Below are positions 47,201 to 55,292 of a stretch of 64,000 nucleotides of DNA, in pieces (within the stretch, counting starts at the first letter, position 1; the number at the start of each line of letters is the position of its first letter). The translations under genes and the position numbers were made by a program. Origin of the DNA: an uncultured Bacteroidales bacterium (GTDB taxonomy: Bacteria > Bacteroidota > Bacteroidia > Bacteroidales > F082); NCBI GenBank assembly GCA_900315175.1, contig OMYA01000005.1:62001-126000 (forward strand). Reading direction: 5' to 3'. Below the pieces are notes generated by a model. That model did not search any database and was not told the origin of the DNA. It worked only from the letters and a program-made list of their open reading frames with translations.

Positions 47201-48855
47201 GGTGTCTTGAGCCATTCCTGCTTAGTATAATGCATTCGTGTCGGGTCGTCGAGGTCTTTGCCAGTGCTGAGGCAGATAAGTCTGTCGTGTGCCTCGCCGT
47301 GTTCCTCCTCCACGAAATGCGCGTCGTTGGTGCAGATGATTTTGGTGTTGGTCTTCTTAGCCAGTTCCAGAATCACCTTATTGACTTCCACCTGACGTGC
47401 GTAAACCTCTTGGTCGCCTCCAGGTTTGTCGGTCTTATGTCGTTGAATTTCAAGGTAATAGTCGTCACCAAACAGCGATTTGAACCACATTATCGTCTCC
47501 TCCGCCCCTTTGATGTCGCCGTTCATTATCTTTTGCGGCACTTCGCCACCAAGACAAGCCGAGCTTGCGATGATGCCCTCGTGATATTTCTCCAAAAGCA
47601 AGTGGTCGATACGCGGGTTGTAATAGAAACCGTCGGTATATGCTATTGATGCGAGCTTACAGAGGTTTTTGTAGCCGGTTTTGTTCTTCGCCAATAAGAT
47701 AAGGTGCCAGCCACGATCGGTACGGCCGTCGCGCTTTGCGATGTTCACTGGAGCGCAGTAAGCCTCGGTACCGAAAATAGGCTTGAAAAACTGCGTATTC
47801 AGCTTCGCAATCTCCTGATTTGCAGCGGCTTTTTCCTCCTCTGTAGCGTCTTCTTTTTTTAGAATTGCCTCCTGTTCCTTTATCTTATCTTTAACTTTTC
47901 CGTTAACCTTGTCGGAATAATCAGCTAACTCCTTGATTCCGAACATATTACCATGGTCGGTTAGAGCCATTGAATACATCCCGTATTTCAGACATTTGTC
48001 AACCAAATCCGGAATCTTCGACATTCCGTCAAGGATTGAAAAATGCGAGTGCACATGCAAATGCGTAAACTGAATTTCATCAGGCTTTTCAGCTGTTTCC
48101 GAAATCTTATCCTCCTTCTCTTTCTTATCCTCCTTATCCTTCTTATCTTTCTTATCCTCCTTATCCTTCTCCACCTCATAGTTCGGCTTTATCTCAATCC
48201 CCGCCGCCTTCATCACGTCAGGATTCGCCTCACGGAACTTTCTGAAGAACTCCTCTCCTTCCGGAATATCAGTATTATCAAGCACTCCGAGGCGGATGCA
48301 TTCGAGGAAGACGCGCGCTGTAGCCTCCACGTCGGCGCAAGCGTTATGGGCCGAGCTGAAATCTTCGCCAAACAGAAGCTTATGAAAATCAATAAGTTTT
48401 GGCAGTTTAAAACGTCCGTGACTACCGCCTGGGAATTTGCAATATTCGGCAGTCTTTTCTGTACAAGTATCCACCACTTTCCAATTCGGCAGCGGGTTTT
48501 CGCCACGGTCGCGCAGGAACTCGCATCCGACAATGCTGAGGTCGAAGTTAATGTTATGACCGACAAGGTATTTGGCTTTTTGGGCAGCCTCGAGGAACAT
48601 GTTCAGGACATCGGCAAGCGGTTCGCCATGTTCGAGTGCGTATTCCGTAGAGATTCCGTGCACCATCTTGGCGTTGATAGGAATCTCAAAGCCGTCGGGG
48701 CGAACTATATGGTTCTGAGCCTCAACGAAATTGCCGAGTTCATCGTGCAGCTGCCATGCAATCTGGACCATTCGTGGCCAGTTTTCGAAGTTAGTCAGCG
48801 GTGCGTTTTTTAAGAGTGGCAATCCAGTGGTCTCGGTGTCGAAAATCAGAAACAT
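44239..48855 (-). CDS. dnaE: DNA polymerase III alpha subunit with N-terminal DEDDh exonuclease
   Basis: The 1,538-residue protein is a fusion. Residues 1-205: DnaQ-like 3'-5' exonuclease with IFDTETTG (Asp 6, Glu 8), GHNINFDLSIV and HNACADVEATARVF, the four acidic residues and His of the DEDDh group. Residues 206-250: charged Lys/Asp/Glu linker with 9-base DNA repeats. From 255: DnaE, with PHP domain HLHVHSHFSILDGM, palm GPGRGSAAGSVVAYC and catalytic PDIDVDFDDDGRGKV, then the helix-hairpin-helix, OB-fold (AGIVTNSAEMTSKAGK) and tau-binding regions. It is the main replicative polymerase; the fused domain probably supplies proofreading or PHP-linked editing. Reading is intact. Confidence 0.95.
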   Translation of the reverse strand: MFLIFDTETTGLPLLKNAPLTNFENWPRMVQIAWQLHDELGNFVEAQNHIVRPDGFEIPINAKMVHGISTEYALEHGEPLADVLNMFLEAAQKAKYLVGHNINFDLSIVGCEFLRDRGENPLPNWKVVDTCTEKTAEYCKFPGGSHGRFKLPKLIDFHKLLFGEDFSSAHNACADVEATARVFLECIRLGVLDNTDIPEGEEFFRKFREANPDVMKAAGIEIKPNYEVEKDKEDKKDKKDKEDKKEKEDKISETAEKPDEIQFTHLHVHSHFSILDGMSKIPDLVDKCLKYGMYSMALTDHGNMFGIKELADYSDKVNGKVKDKIKEQEAILKKEDATEEEKAAANQEIAKLNTQFFKPIFGTEAYCAPVNIAKRDGRTDRGWHLILLAKNKTGYKNLCKLASIAYTDGFYYNPRIDHLLLEKYHEGIIASSACLGGEVPQKIMNGDIKGAEETIMWFKSLFGDDYYLEIQRHKTDKPGGDQEVYARQVEVNKVILELAKKTNTKIICTNDAHFVEEEHGEAHDRLICLSTGKDLDDPTRMHYTKQEWLKTPEEMYKIFSDVPEALANTMEIADKVETYSINSDPIMPEFDIPKEFGTVEEYKKKFTEEDLFNEFTRNEHGEVVMSQEAAEKKIKKMGGYEKLYRIKLEADYLAKLAWEGAKMRYGENLTEEQKERINFELHTMKSMGFPGYFLIVADYIRGAREELGVSVGPGRGSAAGSVVAYCLKITDVDPLKYDLLFERFLNPDRISLPDIDVDFDDDGRGKVLDWITKKYGKEKVAHIITYGTMAAKSAIQDVSRVQKIPLSEVATIKSFIPDRNFPENIKDEKGKSPKVNLKNCYKYVPELKNMLNGEDDNVSSMLTYASELEDTNRQIGIHACGVIIGADDLTKFAPVCTIKDKDTGEDVLVTQYDGHVVENVGLIKMDFLGLKTLTQIKDALANIKKTHGIDLDIDHIPIDDKETFALFSSGNTIGTFQFESPGMQKYLKDLQPSVFEDLIAMNALYRPGPMDYIPTFIARKQGREPIEYDFPEMEKYLKDTYGVTVYQEQVMLLSRQLANFTRGESDTLRKAMGKKQIAKMMELKDKFMKQGQELGHDAKTLEKIWNDWEKFASYAFNKSHATCYSWVAYQTAYLKAHYPAEFMAAVLNSSIRDAEEVIFMLDECKRMKINVLPPSVNRSEYKFTVDEKGNICYGLGGIKGIGEVADAIKDEREANGRFTSFADFMARVGAKNLNRKVLEQLARAGAFSDFTELHRAAYFYIAPGEKMNFIEKSIKQVNASNERKNNAQIDLFGELEAAGGDDLFKLDIPECEHWSNIKMLDEEKEAIGFYLSSHPLDAYEYTIRYFVDTKLENLKNVIETKKGTTIHIAGIVTNSAEMTSKAGKPFGKYVIEDQTSSYDFALFGETYLKFHHLFVLGTPLYITGIVQEPYYNRDLPDDKKRPNELKVLDVKLLEEIFEKSKREAKFYLEINKLTSENVKIIIDIIKENPGNQPFSMLLVDKEHNMTCSTHPEKGKINAEVVFKKMNDYADLVTYDLLK
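48106..48172. repeat. 9-base tandem repeat in the dnaE linker
   Basis: Units close to CTTATCCTT/CTTATCCTC are repeated about seven times and encode Asp-Lys-Lys/Glu triplets. All are in frame, so length change would not break the gene. Confidence 0.75.
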
Positions 48856-48866
48856 ATCCTTATTTT

Positions 48867-48900
48867 TTAGCCATTATCTATTAGCCGTTAGCCATTAGCC
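48867..48900. repeat. TTAGCCA tandem run
   Basis: Units of TTAGCCATTATCTATTAGCC type upstream of dnaE, like 23405-23430. The stretch 48900-49059 has no gene and no other feature that I can see. Confidence 0.6.
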
Positions 48901-49059
48901 AAAGCGAATTTACAATTTATTTGTTTGATTATCAATGGGTCAATTTCCATAAAATGGAGTTTCAAAGATAAACAATATTTTCGGATTTTGTAGATAATTT
49001 TTAAAATTTTTGCAAAGATTTGAGAATCAGAAGTTTAGAAAAATATTTTTCGAAAAATG

Positions 49060-49089
49060 TTGTAGATGTTGAAAAATTTTGTAATTTTG
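49060..49089 (+). promoter_or_regulatory. Promoter of rpsP
   Basis: TTG (49060-49062), 19 bases, TAATTTTG (49082-49089), 63 bases before the ATG. This is an ideal consensus match. Confidence 0.75.
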
Positions 49090-49151
49090 CAGCCGCAAAT
49101 CTCGGGTAGATTTGGGTTAACTAATTATAAATCAATTAAAAAAGTAATTTT

Positions 49152-49715
49152 ATGCCAGCAAAAATCAGATTACAGAGACATGGTAAAAAGGGTCAGCCTT
49201 TCTATCACATTGTAATTGCAGACGGTCGCGCACCTCGTGATGGTAGATTTATTGAAAAAATCGGAACTTACAATCCTGTAACAGTTCCAGCTGAGATCAG
49301 TCTTAATTTCGACAAAGCTCTTGATTGGTTAAACAAGGGTGCTCAGCCAACCGACACAGTCCGTTCAATCCTTTCAAAGAAGGGTGTCATGCTCAAGAAG
49401 CACCTCATGATCGGTGTTCAGAAGGGCGCTATGACAGCTGAACAGGCTGAGGTCAAGTTCCAGACATGGATGAAGGAAAAAGAAGCCAAGTTAGCTAGCG
49501 AAATCAAGGCAAAAGCCGACAAGAAGAAAGCTGACCAGAAGGCAAGAATCGAAGCTGAGAGCAAGGTTAACGCCGCTCGCGCTGAAGAGATCGCCAAGAA
49601 GAAGGCAGAACTCGCAGCACAGGCAGCAGCCGCAGCAGCAGCCGAGAACGCTGAGGAAGCCCCTGCAGAAGAGGCTCCGGCAGCAGAGGAAGCACCAGCT
49701 GAGACCGAAGCTTAA
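49152..49715 (+). CDS. rpsP: 30S ribosomal protein S16 with C-terminal extension
   Basis: bS16 core in residues 1-85 ([32 protein letters not shown]). After residue 95 there is a Lys/Ala/Glu extension (helical, then Ala/Glu/Pro) to residue 187, twice the length of E. coli S16. Such extensions are usual in Bacteroidota and look disordered or coiled. Good promoter and terminator; single-gene unit. Confidence 0.96.
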   Translation: MPAKIRLQRHGKKGQPFYHIVIADGRAPRDGRFIEKIGTYNPVTVPAEISLNFDKALDWLNKGAQPTDTVRSILSKKGVMLKKHLMIGVQKGAMTAEQAEVKFQTWMKEKEAKLASEIKAKADKKKADQKARIEAESKVNAARAEEIAKKKAELAAQAAAAAAAENAEEAPAEEAPAAEEAPAETEA

Positions 49716-49740
49716 TGTTTCGAAAGATTCAAAAACAACA

Positions 49741-49768
49741 AAAAGCACCGAGCGATCGGTGCTTTTTT
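49741..49768. terminator. Bidirectional terminator
   Basis: AAAAGCACCGA (49741-49751), loop GCGA, TCGGTGCTTTT (49756-49766), 11-bp perfect stem with A and T tracts. It separates rpsP from the convergent exonuclease gene. Confidence 0.9.
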
Positions 49769-49771
49769 AGT

Positions 49772-50266
49772 TTATAGCAACTCTCTCGCTATCCACGCAC
49801 AAGCCTCGGCATCGGCCAATGCATGGTGATGATTTTCAAGATGATAACCGCAGGCCTCCGCGACAGTGTGAAGCTGATGGTTTGGAAGCAGTTTCCCGAA
49901 ATGTTTTCGCGAAGCGCGGCAAGTGCAAAAGAACTGATAATCAGGGTAATCCATCTGATAACAACGGAAAACAGCCTTCAGGCAGCCCTCATCAAACGGA
50001 CTGTTGTGAGCCACGAGCGGCAAGCCTTCAATGAGCGGCTCAATCTGTTCCCAGACGTATGGAAACACCAGCGCATTCTCGGTATCACGCTGAGTCAAGC
50101 CATGCACTCGGGTGTTCCAATAATTATAATAATTCGGCTCCGGCTGAATCAGTGAATAAAAGCTGTCAGTGAACACCCCGTCACGAACCACGACGATTCC
50201 CACGCTGCAAACGCTGGTCGGCTCGCAGTTGGCGGTTTCGAAATCGATGGCAGCGAAGTCTTTCAT
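49772..50266 (-). CDS. 3'-5' exonuclease, DnaQ/ExoX-like
   Basis: A 164-residue DEDDh exonuclease: DFAAIDFETANCEP (Asp 8, Glu 10), AHNSPFDEGCLK and HHALADAEACAWI. Length and motifs fit stand-alone exonucleases with no polymerase domain. Its start overlaps the stop of the WYL gene (ATGA), so the pair is coupled. It may process RNA or DNA; target unknown. Confidence 0.88.
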   Translation of the reverse strand: MKDFAAIDFETANCEPTSVCSVGIVVVRDGVFTDSFYSLIQPEPNYYNYWNTRVHGLTQRDTENALVFPYVWEQIEPLIEGLPLVAHNSPFDEGCLKAVFRCYQMDYPDYQFFCTCRASRKHFGKLLPNHQLHTVAEACGYHLENHHHALADAEACAWIARELL

Positions 50267-51177
50267 CTTCTCTTGATTCTGTACTTATTCCACAAGCGTT
50301 TAACAATTACAGCCATCTCAATACGAAGCCATTGAGGTTCAAGAACTTCAACAGTATCGCCATTCCAGAGAATTTCTTGCATAAAATCGTATGTCGGACG
50401 AATTTTTAATGTAAAAATACTGCCAAATTTATTTTTCTCGACCTCTTTTTGTGACGAATGAAATGGTAATGCCCGCATATAATTAGCCTGACCGGCACCG
50501 ACTTTGAGTACAACAGTTTCCACAGGAACATTTTTCGCATGAATCACACCAAAGAAACCATCAAAATAATCTTCTGGGCCAAAGTCATCAGGATAAGTGA
50601 AACTATCAGAATTTATTGACAAATGCTTAATTCTGTCGAGCGAGTAAATTCTGATTTTATCATCAAAAATACGACGTGCTACCATATACCACCGTTGACG
50701 AAACAGTTTTACACAATACGGAGCGACTTTTAAAGTCTTTTCCTCTTCTTCCCAATAGCTTTTATAAATAATTTCCAGCACTTCACTCTTTTTCATCGCT
50801 TCAAGAATTCGAGCCAGATGCTCCTTCCCCGACGGCACATTTTCGAGAATTATGCGATTGTTCAGGCTTTTGTTTTCAAGTAGCAAATTGCCGACTGACA
50901 CCGATTCAAGCAACCAATTTCGGAATTCTCCATTTTTGATGTCATCAGCGTTTTCAATATAATAATGGTATCCTCCCTTGCGCTCGCAATTGATGATAAT
51001 CCCGAACAACTCCTCCGCCTGATTTTTCCAAGTGTTAAAAGTCTTACGAGGAATCTCCATTCCCTCACTCATATCCTCCTCAATCCAAAGCTTGTTTATT
51101 TCCTCAAGCGAGATATACTTCGCCTTGTAAATAGTCTCAACGAGCCAAACGTATTTATTTAAGAGGTTTTTTGACAT
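50263..51177 (-). CDS. WYL-domain transcriptional regulator
   Basis: A 304-residue protein: N-terminal winged-helix-like region (KYISLEEINKLWIEEDMSEGMEIPRKTFNTW), then a WYL core (EIIYKSYWEEEEKTLKVAPYCVKLFRQRWYMVARR, about 130-165) and a C-terminal WCX region (YMQEILWNGDTVEVLEP). WYL domains bind small ligands or nucleic acid ends and often control defence or DNA repair genes. It is coupled with the exonuclease gene; a joint role is likely. Confidence 0.9.
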   Translation of the reverse strand: MSKNLLNKYVWLVETIYKAKYISLEEINKLWIEEDMSEGMEIPRKTFNTWKNQAEELFGIIINCERKGGYHYYIENADDIKNGEFRNWLLESVSVGNLLLENKSLNNRIILENVPSGKEHLARILEAMKKSEVLEIIYKSYWEEEEKTLKVAPYCVKLFRQRWYMVARRIFDDKIRIYSLDRIKHLSINSDSFTYPDDFGPEDYFDGFFGVIHAKNVPVETVVLKVGAGQANYMRALPFHSSQKEVEKNKFGSIFTLKIRPTYDFMQEILWNGDTVEVLEPQWLRIEMAVIVKRLWNKYRIKRR

Positions 51178-51247
51178 GATAATAATCTATCTTTTTTGTT
51201 AGTGAAGTTGTCAAATATGATGGCGGCTTTGAATGTTATAAATATGG

Positions 51248-52093
51248 TTATTTGCATATAATCTCTTTTATTTTACTGTAATTCTCTTTACCAAGATTAC
51301 CAACAGTTATATACTGACAGCGAACATTATCGTTTGTAATTATAATGTCTTCATAATTTTTAAAGAAATCATCACCCAATAATTTTTTCCACTCCATTTT
51401 TGAACGCATAACGAGAAAACGAACCTCTTCTTTTCGTTCAGAAGCAATATGATGTATCATTTCTTTGGTAAAGTCTTGTGATGGAATATATGGCAATGTG
51501 CGCTGTGCAGTTTGAGAACTATAGCCAAAATATTGTATAAGCGCAACTTTTTTGTAAAACTCATTTTCATCAATTCCTACATCTTCACGTAACTGACGGA
51601 ACATTTTATGCCAATACCAATCGCCCAACATATTGATAGCATCTTTGCACGAAATTTGACAACCTAACAGGACTTTATCATCTTCAGGAAGAAAAGAGTC
51701 GGTATCAAAAAGCAGAGTCTGCTTTTTATATTTTATAATGGCTTTGCGAATTTCATCGTTCGATTGAAGAAGCTTTGCCAGCTTCTCATTAACTTCTGGA
51801 ACATAGCCTGGATTTAGGCTTAAAATGATAAGCCTTGCTTTGAATGGATTGCCACCCCATGGTTCTGCAGGTATATTGGTCACCATTTTATTCCCAAGTA
51901 TGTCATCTTTTCGTGGATTGTTATCTGCTGCCTTTATAATACTATTGTTATACTTTCCAATCTCTGCTTTATCTTCTGAGCAGATATAATCTTGGCTTAT
52001 ACTAAACAAACAATCCGTTGCAGATTCATTATATAAAGCCGCCACTTCTTTCCATGGATTGTTATGTGTTTTTAAAAACTCATTGTTTCCCAT
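51248..52093 (-). CDS. Uncharacterised protein, possible uracil-DNA glycosylase-like fold
   Basis: A 281-residue protein that I do not recognise. The segment PWGGNPFKARLIILSLNPGY (78-97) resembles motif A of the uracil-DNA glycosylase superfamily (G-x-x-P, then L-x-L-N-P-G), and KVALIQYFGYSS (about 187) might be another core strand. The rest is charged with no catalytic motif. The UDG idea is a guess from one motif. It is followed by a separate unknown gene on the same strand. Confidence 0.5.
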   Translation of the reverse strand: MGNNEFLKTHNNPWKEVAALYNESATDCLFSISQDYICSEDKAEIGKYNNSIIKAADNNPRKDDILGNKMVTNIPAEPWGGNPFKARLIILSLNPGYVPEVNEKLAKLLQSNDEIRKAIIKYKKQTLLFDTDSFLPEDDKVLLGCQISCKDAINMLGDWYWHKMFRQLREDVGIDENEFYKKVALIQYFGYSSQTAQRTLPYIPSQDFTKEMIHHIASERKEEVRFLVMRSKMEWKKLLGDDFFKNYEDIIITNDNVRCQYITVGNLGKENYSKIKEIICK

Positions 52094-52138
52094 AACTATA
52101 TAATCCTTTTATTATTACTGCTGCAAATATAATAATTT

Positions 52139-52855
52139 TTATTCTCTCCAATTATATTCCGCTCCAATAATCTCCAATGCCGAATACTTCCATTCTTCTT
52201 TGTCGAAGTTTGGAGTGAATTTAGCCATTAGGAGTTTACGTTGGCGATCTTCATACGTGTCACGCCAGCCGTTAAACTGCATCGTGCGCATATTTACTTC
52301 CATAAAATCACTGGCATCAAGGTGATAGAAAACCGTCCCCATACGAGTCATCTTATAATTCCGACGAGCACAGTCTTCCAAAGGCAAATAATGATTGTCA
52401 AGGATAAAGCAATAAGAGCCTACACCATCTACGTGCGCCCACGCTCCAACCGCATAATATTGCACATAATCAACAGATTCTTCCAATTTGATTACGTCAC
52501 CCGTGAAAATGCGCTCACCATTGCTGTCGACAAATTCGGTTTCAACACCCGCAAAAATCACTCTATGAGCATAACCGCACCTATCAAATCTATCTTTAAA
52601 AACAGCTTCAACCACATCCTGATTATGATCGTCTTTCCATTGTTCATCATCATCCCAAACATAGAAATCATCACCAAAGAAAAAGAAATTGCCAAAGTAG
52701 GTATAACCAAACTTATTTGTTTCCAAAACATAGCGAACTTTAATATCTGGAAGATCATCATAAACTCCGAATCCGATTTCATTAAGATATTCTTGACAAA
52801 GTGATTTAAGGACTTTATCATTGATTACCATTGGGTTTTTATTATTTGCAGCCAT
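52139..52855 (-). CDS. Uncharacterised protein, weak YopX-like segment
   Basis: A 238-residue protein, acidic and aromatic-rich. Residues 105-125 (FVDSNGERIFTGDVIKLEES) have the YopX-type G-x-x-I-x-x-G-D turn; nothing else is familiar. It may be phage-derived but lies in an accessory patch with no phage genes. An upstream AT-rich stretch holds a probable promoter. Confidence 0.4.
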   Translation of the reverse strand: MAANNKNPMVINDKVLKSLCQEYLNEIGFGVYDDLPDIKVRYVLETNKFGYTYFGNFFFFGDDFYVWDDDEQWKDDHNQDVVEAVFKDRFDRCGYAHRVIFAGVETEFVDSNGERIFTGDVIKLEESVDYVQYYAVGAWAHVDGVGSYCFILDNHYLPLEDCARRNYKMTRMGTVFYHLDASDFMEVNMRTMQFNGWRDTYEDRQRKLLMAKFTPNFDKEEWKYSALEIIGAEYNWRE

Positions 52856-52945
52856 ATATTTTTTTTGTTAACACTGCAAAAATAAAACAAACATGCGTCA
52901 TTTTGAAGCACATGTTTGTAATTTCAACAAAATAATGATTTATTC

Positions 52946-53529
52946 TCAGTTCTTCTGGTTTATCAGATTCACAACCACTTTAACCATTACATCTTTTTCC
53001 TCTGGTTTGCTCTCTGCAATCATTAGAGTTAATGCTACAAGAGTGTTGTCGGCAAGACGTTTGGATCCATCTTCACGATAAAGAATACCATTGTTGTTGA
53101 GGAACCAAAGAAATGCGACCAACCATCTGAACAAGCTGACGTAATTCAGCTATTTGTTTACTATGTATTCGCTGATTGACAGCATATCCTTTCAATAAAT
53201 AATCTTTTATGACATTTCTAGCCCAAATACGGAAAGCTGTGCCGCTTTTGCTCTTTATTCTGTAGCCAACAGATATTATCACATCAAGGTTATATATAGG
53301 AACAGGCTTTTTCACACCATTAACGTGTATTTTTTGCACGTTATTATCCCTCTCCAATTCTCCTTCTTTAAAAACATTAATTACATGACGTCTAATATTT
53401 GACTCTTCTCGGTCAAAAAGCAAAGACATTTGTGCAGTTTCAACCATACAGACTCTTTCTCCAAGCAAACATCTATCTGTGTTTGCCCGTCTTCAGTCTG
53501 ATAAATAACAATCTTATCTTCTTTCATAA
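52946..53529 (-). pseudogene. Broken RhuM-family gene
   Basis: Start at 53529 reads MKEDKIVIYQTEDGQTQIDV... as in RhuM proteins, but at about 53440 the frame shifts (two extra bases: WLKLH instead of the expected WLTTAQ). The next frame (53468-53073) gives the conserved KPVPIYNLDVIISVGYRIKSKSGTAFRIWA. At about 53130 a second break joins to the C-terminal Fic/DOC-like end NNNGILYREDGSKRLADNT (52946-53134). About 110 residues of the middle, including the Fic active-site region, are deleted. All parts are in order and on one strand, so it is one decayed gene. Confidence 0.85.
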
Positions 53530-53605
53530 ATCATGAATTTTTAGTGTTAGTTTATGGTGCAAAGATATAATTATTCAATAACAAAAAAGTAAAAACAAAA
53601 TAAAT

Positions 53606-55150
53606 TTATTTCATCACCACCACTTTTCGACAGAAATTATTGCCACTCTTTATGAGGTATAAACCTGTTTGCAGAACGCTTACGATCACTTCATCACCTC
53701 GAGCGGAAGCAATCAAACGACCAGTAATATCAAGCACAAACACCTCCTCGGTCGCACCACGGACGACGATTTGTCCGTCACGGGCAAAGACCTCCATGCT
53801 GTTGATATCATCATTTTCAACAACAGCGCCGCAATCCTCAACGATATTCGGGAAGTAATAATACCAAGGCCATGTCTCTCTGTAATATGACGACGCCCCA
53901 CATGGAACTGTCAATTTCGAATTATATGGGATGCCCATAAAAACATACATCTCACACGCTGGAGGATAAACAGCTCTTATGATGACATCACTGAGCATTT
54001 GGCATTTATAAAAAGCCTCGTCTTCAATGGTAGTTATTGAGCTTCCAATTGTGACTGATTCCATTTTTTTGCAATTATAAAAAGCCCTCCAACCGATAAA
54101 AGTGATAGGATTGGGCGTGACCATCCCTGTAAGATTCCAACACTCTCCAAAAGCCTCATCATCAATGATTTCGACAGAATTTCCCATATTGACTGAAGCC
54201 AAATTATGACATTCAAAAAAAGCGCGCTGTCCGATTGTGACAACTGAATTTGGGATAGTGATTGCTGTCAAGCCTTCGCAGCCGTAAAACGCACCAGGAC
54301 CGATGGTTTCAACCGAATTTCCAATGGTGACGGAAGTCAGACCAGAACAAACGATAAATGCTGAATCACCAATGGTGATTACAGAGTCAGGAATGATGAC
54401 AGAAGTCAGGCCAGTGCAAACGCTGAATGCGGATTGACCGATTGTAATTAGCGAATTTCCAAGATTGAGTGATGAAATATTGATGCAACTGGCAAACGCC
54501 ATCTTCCCGATAGAAGTGACATTGTCGTTGATAGTCACAGAAGTTAAGCCTCTGCAGCCATGAAAAGTAAAAGGTTTGATTTCCGTCACAGAGTCAGGAA
54601 TCACCAACGAAGTGACTTCAGAATTATTGATAATCAGACGAAAACAATACGACAAAGGATTTGACTGATCGTCAACGAAAGTTATCCTGCACCAGTCCTC
54701 TAAAGTTCCTGTATAATTCATTGAAGTCAGACTCTGACAACCATAAAAAGCATGTCCGCCAATGTAATTAACTGCATTGCCAATTGTTACAGATGATATT
54801 CCCATGCAACTCCAAAAGGCATAATCGTCAATCGTAGTTACAGAATTGGATATATCAACGGAAGTCAATTCATAGCATAGATTGAAAGCGTTTTCGCCAA
54901 TTGAAGTCACTGAATAGTTAGTATTGTTATGATTGACAACAGATGGAATAATGAGGGCTCCTGTGGGTGAAACGGTATAATAAGGTTCTTCATCAATTTC
55001 ATTGGTCACTTGTGCATCACCATTCACTATATTGTAGTAGAGCATCTGCCCGCTTGGAGCCACTGCGCTAAAATCGTAAGCCCACGCTTTAGTAATGCCA
55101 ATTAAAAAGCAGAATACTATAAAGCAACTTAAAAATGTATACTTTTTCAT
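53606..55150 (-). CDS. BspA-like leucine-rich repeat protein with T9SS type A sorting domain
   Basis: A 514-residue exported protein (ATG 55150, signal MKKYTFLSCFIVFCFLIGITKAWA). Residues 80-420 are about 14 LRR_5/BspA repeats of about 23 residues (consensus LTSVTIxNSVTxIGxxAFxxC). The last 70 residues (VFVLDITGRLIASARGDEV... GLYLIKSGNNFCRKVVVMK) are a type A C-terminal domain for secretion by the type IX system and surface attachment. BspA-like proteins bind host matrix or other bacteria. Confidence 0.9.
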   Translation of the reverse strand: MKKYTFLSCFIVFCFLIGITKAWAYDFSAVAPSGQMLYYNIVNGDAQVTNEIDEEPYYTVSPTGALIIPSVVNHNNTNYSVTSIGENAFNLCYELTSVDISNSVTTIDDYAFWSCMGISSVTIGNAVNYIGGHAFYGCQSLTSMNYTGTLEDWCRITFVDDQSNPLSYCFRLIINNSEVTSLVIPDSVTEIKPFTFHGCRGLTSVTINDNVTSIGKMAFASCINISSLNLGNSLITIGQSAFSVCTGLTSVIIPDSVITIGDSAFIVCSGLTSVTIGNSVETIGPGAFYGCEGLTAITIPNSVVTIGQRAFFECHNLASVNMGNSVEIIDDEAFGECWNLTGMVTPNPITFIGWRAFYNCKKMESVTIGSSITTIEDEAFYKCQMLSDVIIRAVYPPACEMYVFMGIPYNSKLTVPCGASSYYRETWPWYYYFPNIVEDCGAVVENDDINSMEVFARDGQIVVRGATEEVFVLDITGRLIASARGDEVIVSVLQTGLYLIKSGNNFCRKVVVMK

Positions 55151-55224
55151 AGTTGATATTTTAAGAATTAAATAGTAGTGCAAAATTAATGATTATTTTT
55201 GATGACGCAATCATAAAGACAAAA

Positions 55225-55262
55225 AAAAACATCCACAGCTTATTAAAACCATGGATGTTTTT
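55225..55262. terminator. Bidirectional terminator-like hairpin
   Basis: AAAAACATCCA (55225-55235) pairs with TGGATGTTTTT (55252-55262). It lies downstream of clpB and upstream of the LRR gene, both minus strand. The following 55268-55292 is a piece of the small GACxxxxGTC repeat family. Confidence 0.7.
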
Positions 55263-55292
55263 AAATTCGGACGGACGCGGTCAGTCCCTGCA

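Noticed and set aside
48043..48813. 256-codon plus-strand open frame
   Set aside because: Antisense to the dnaE exonuclease and linker; the Leu/Ile run is the reverse reading of the Lys/Asp linker.
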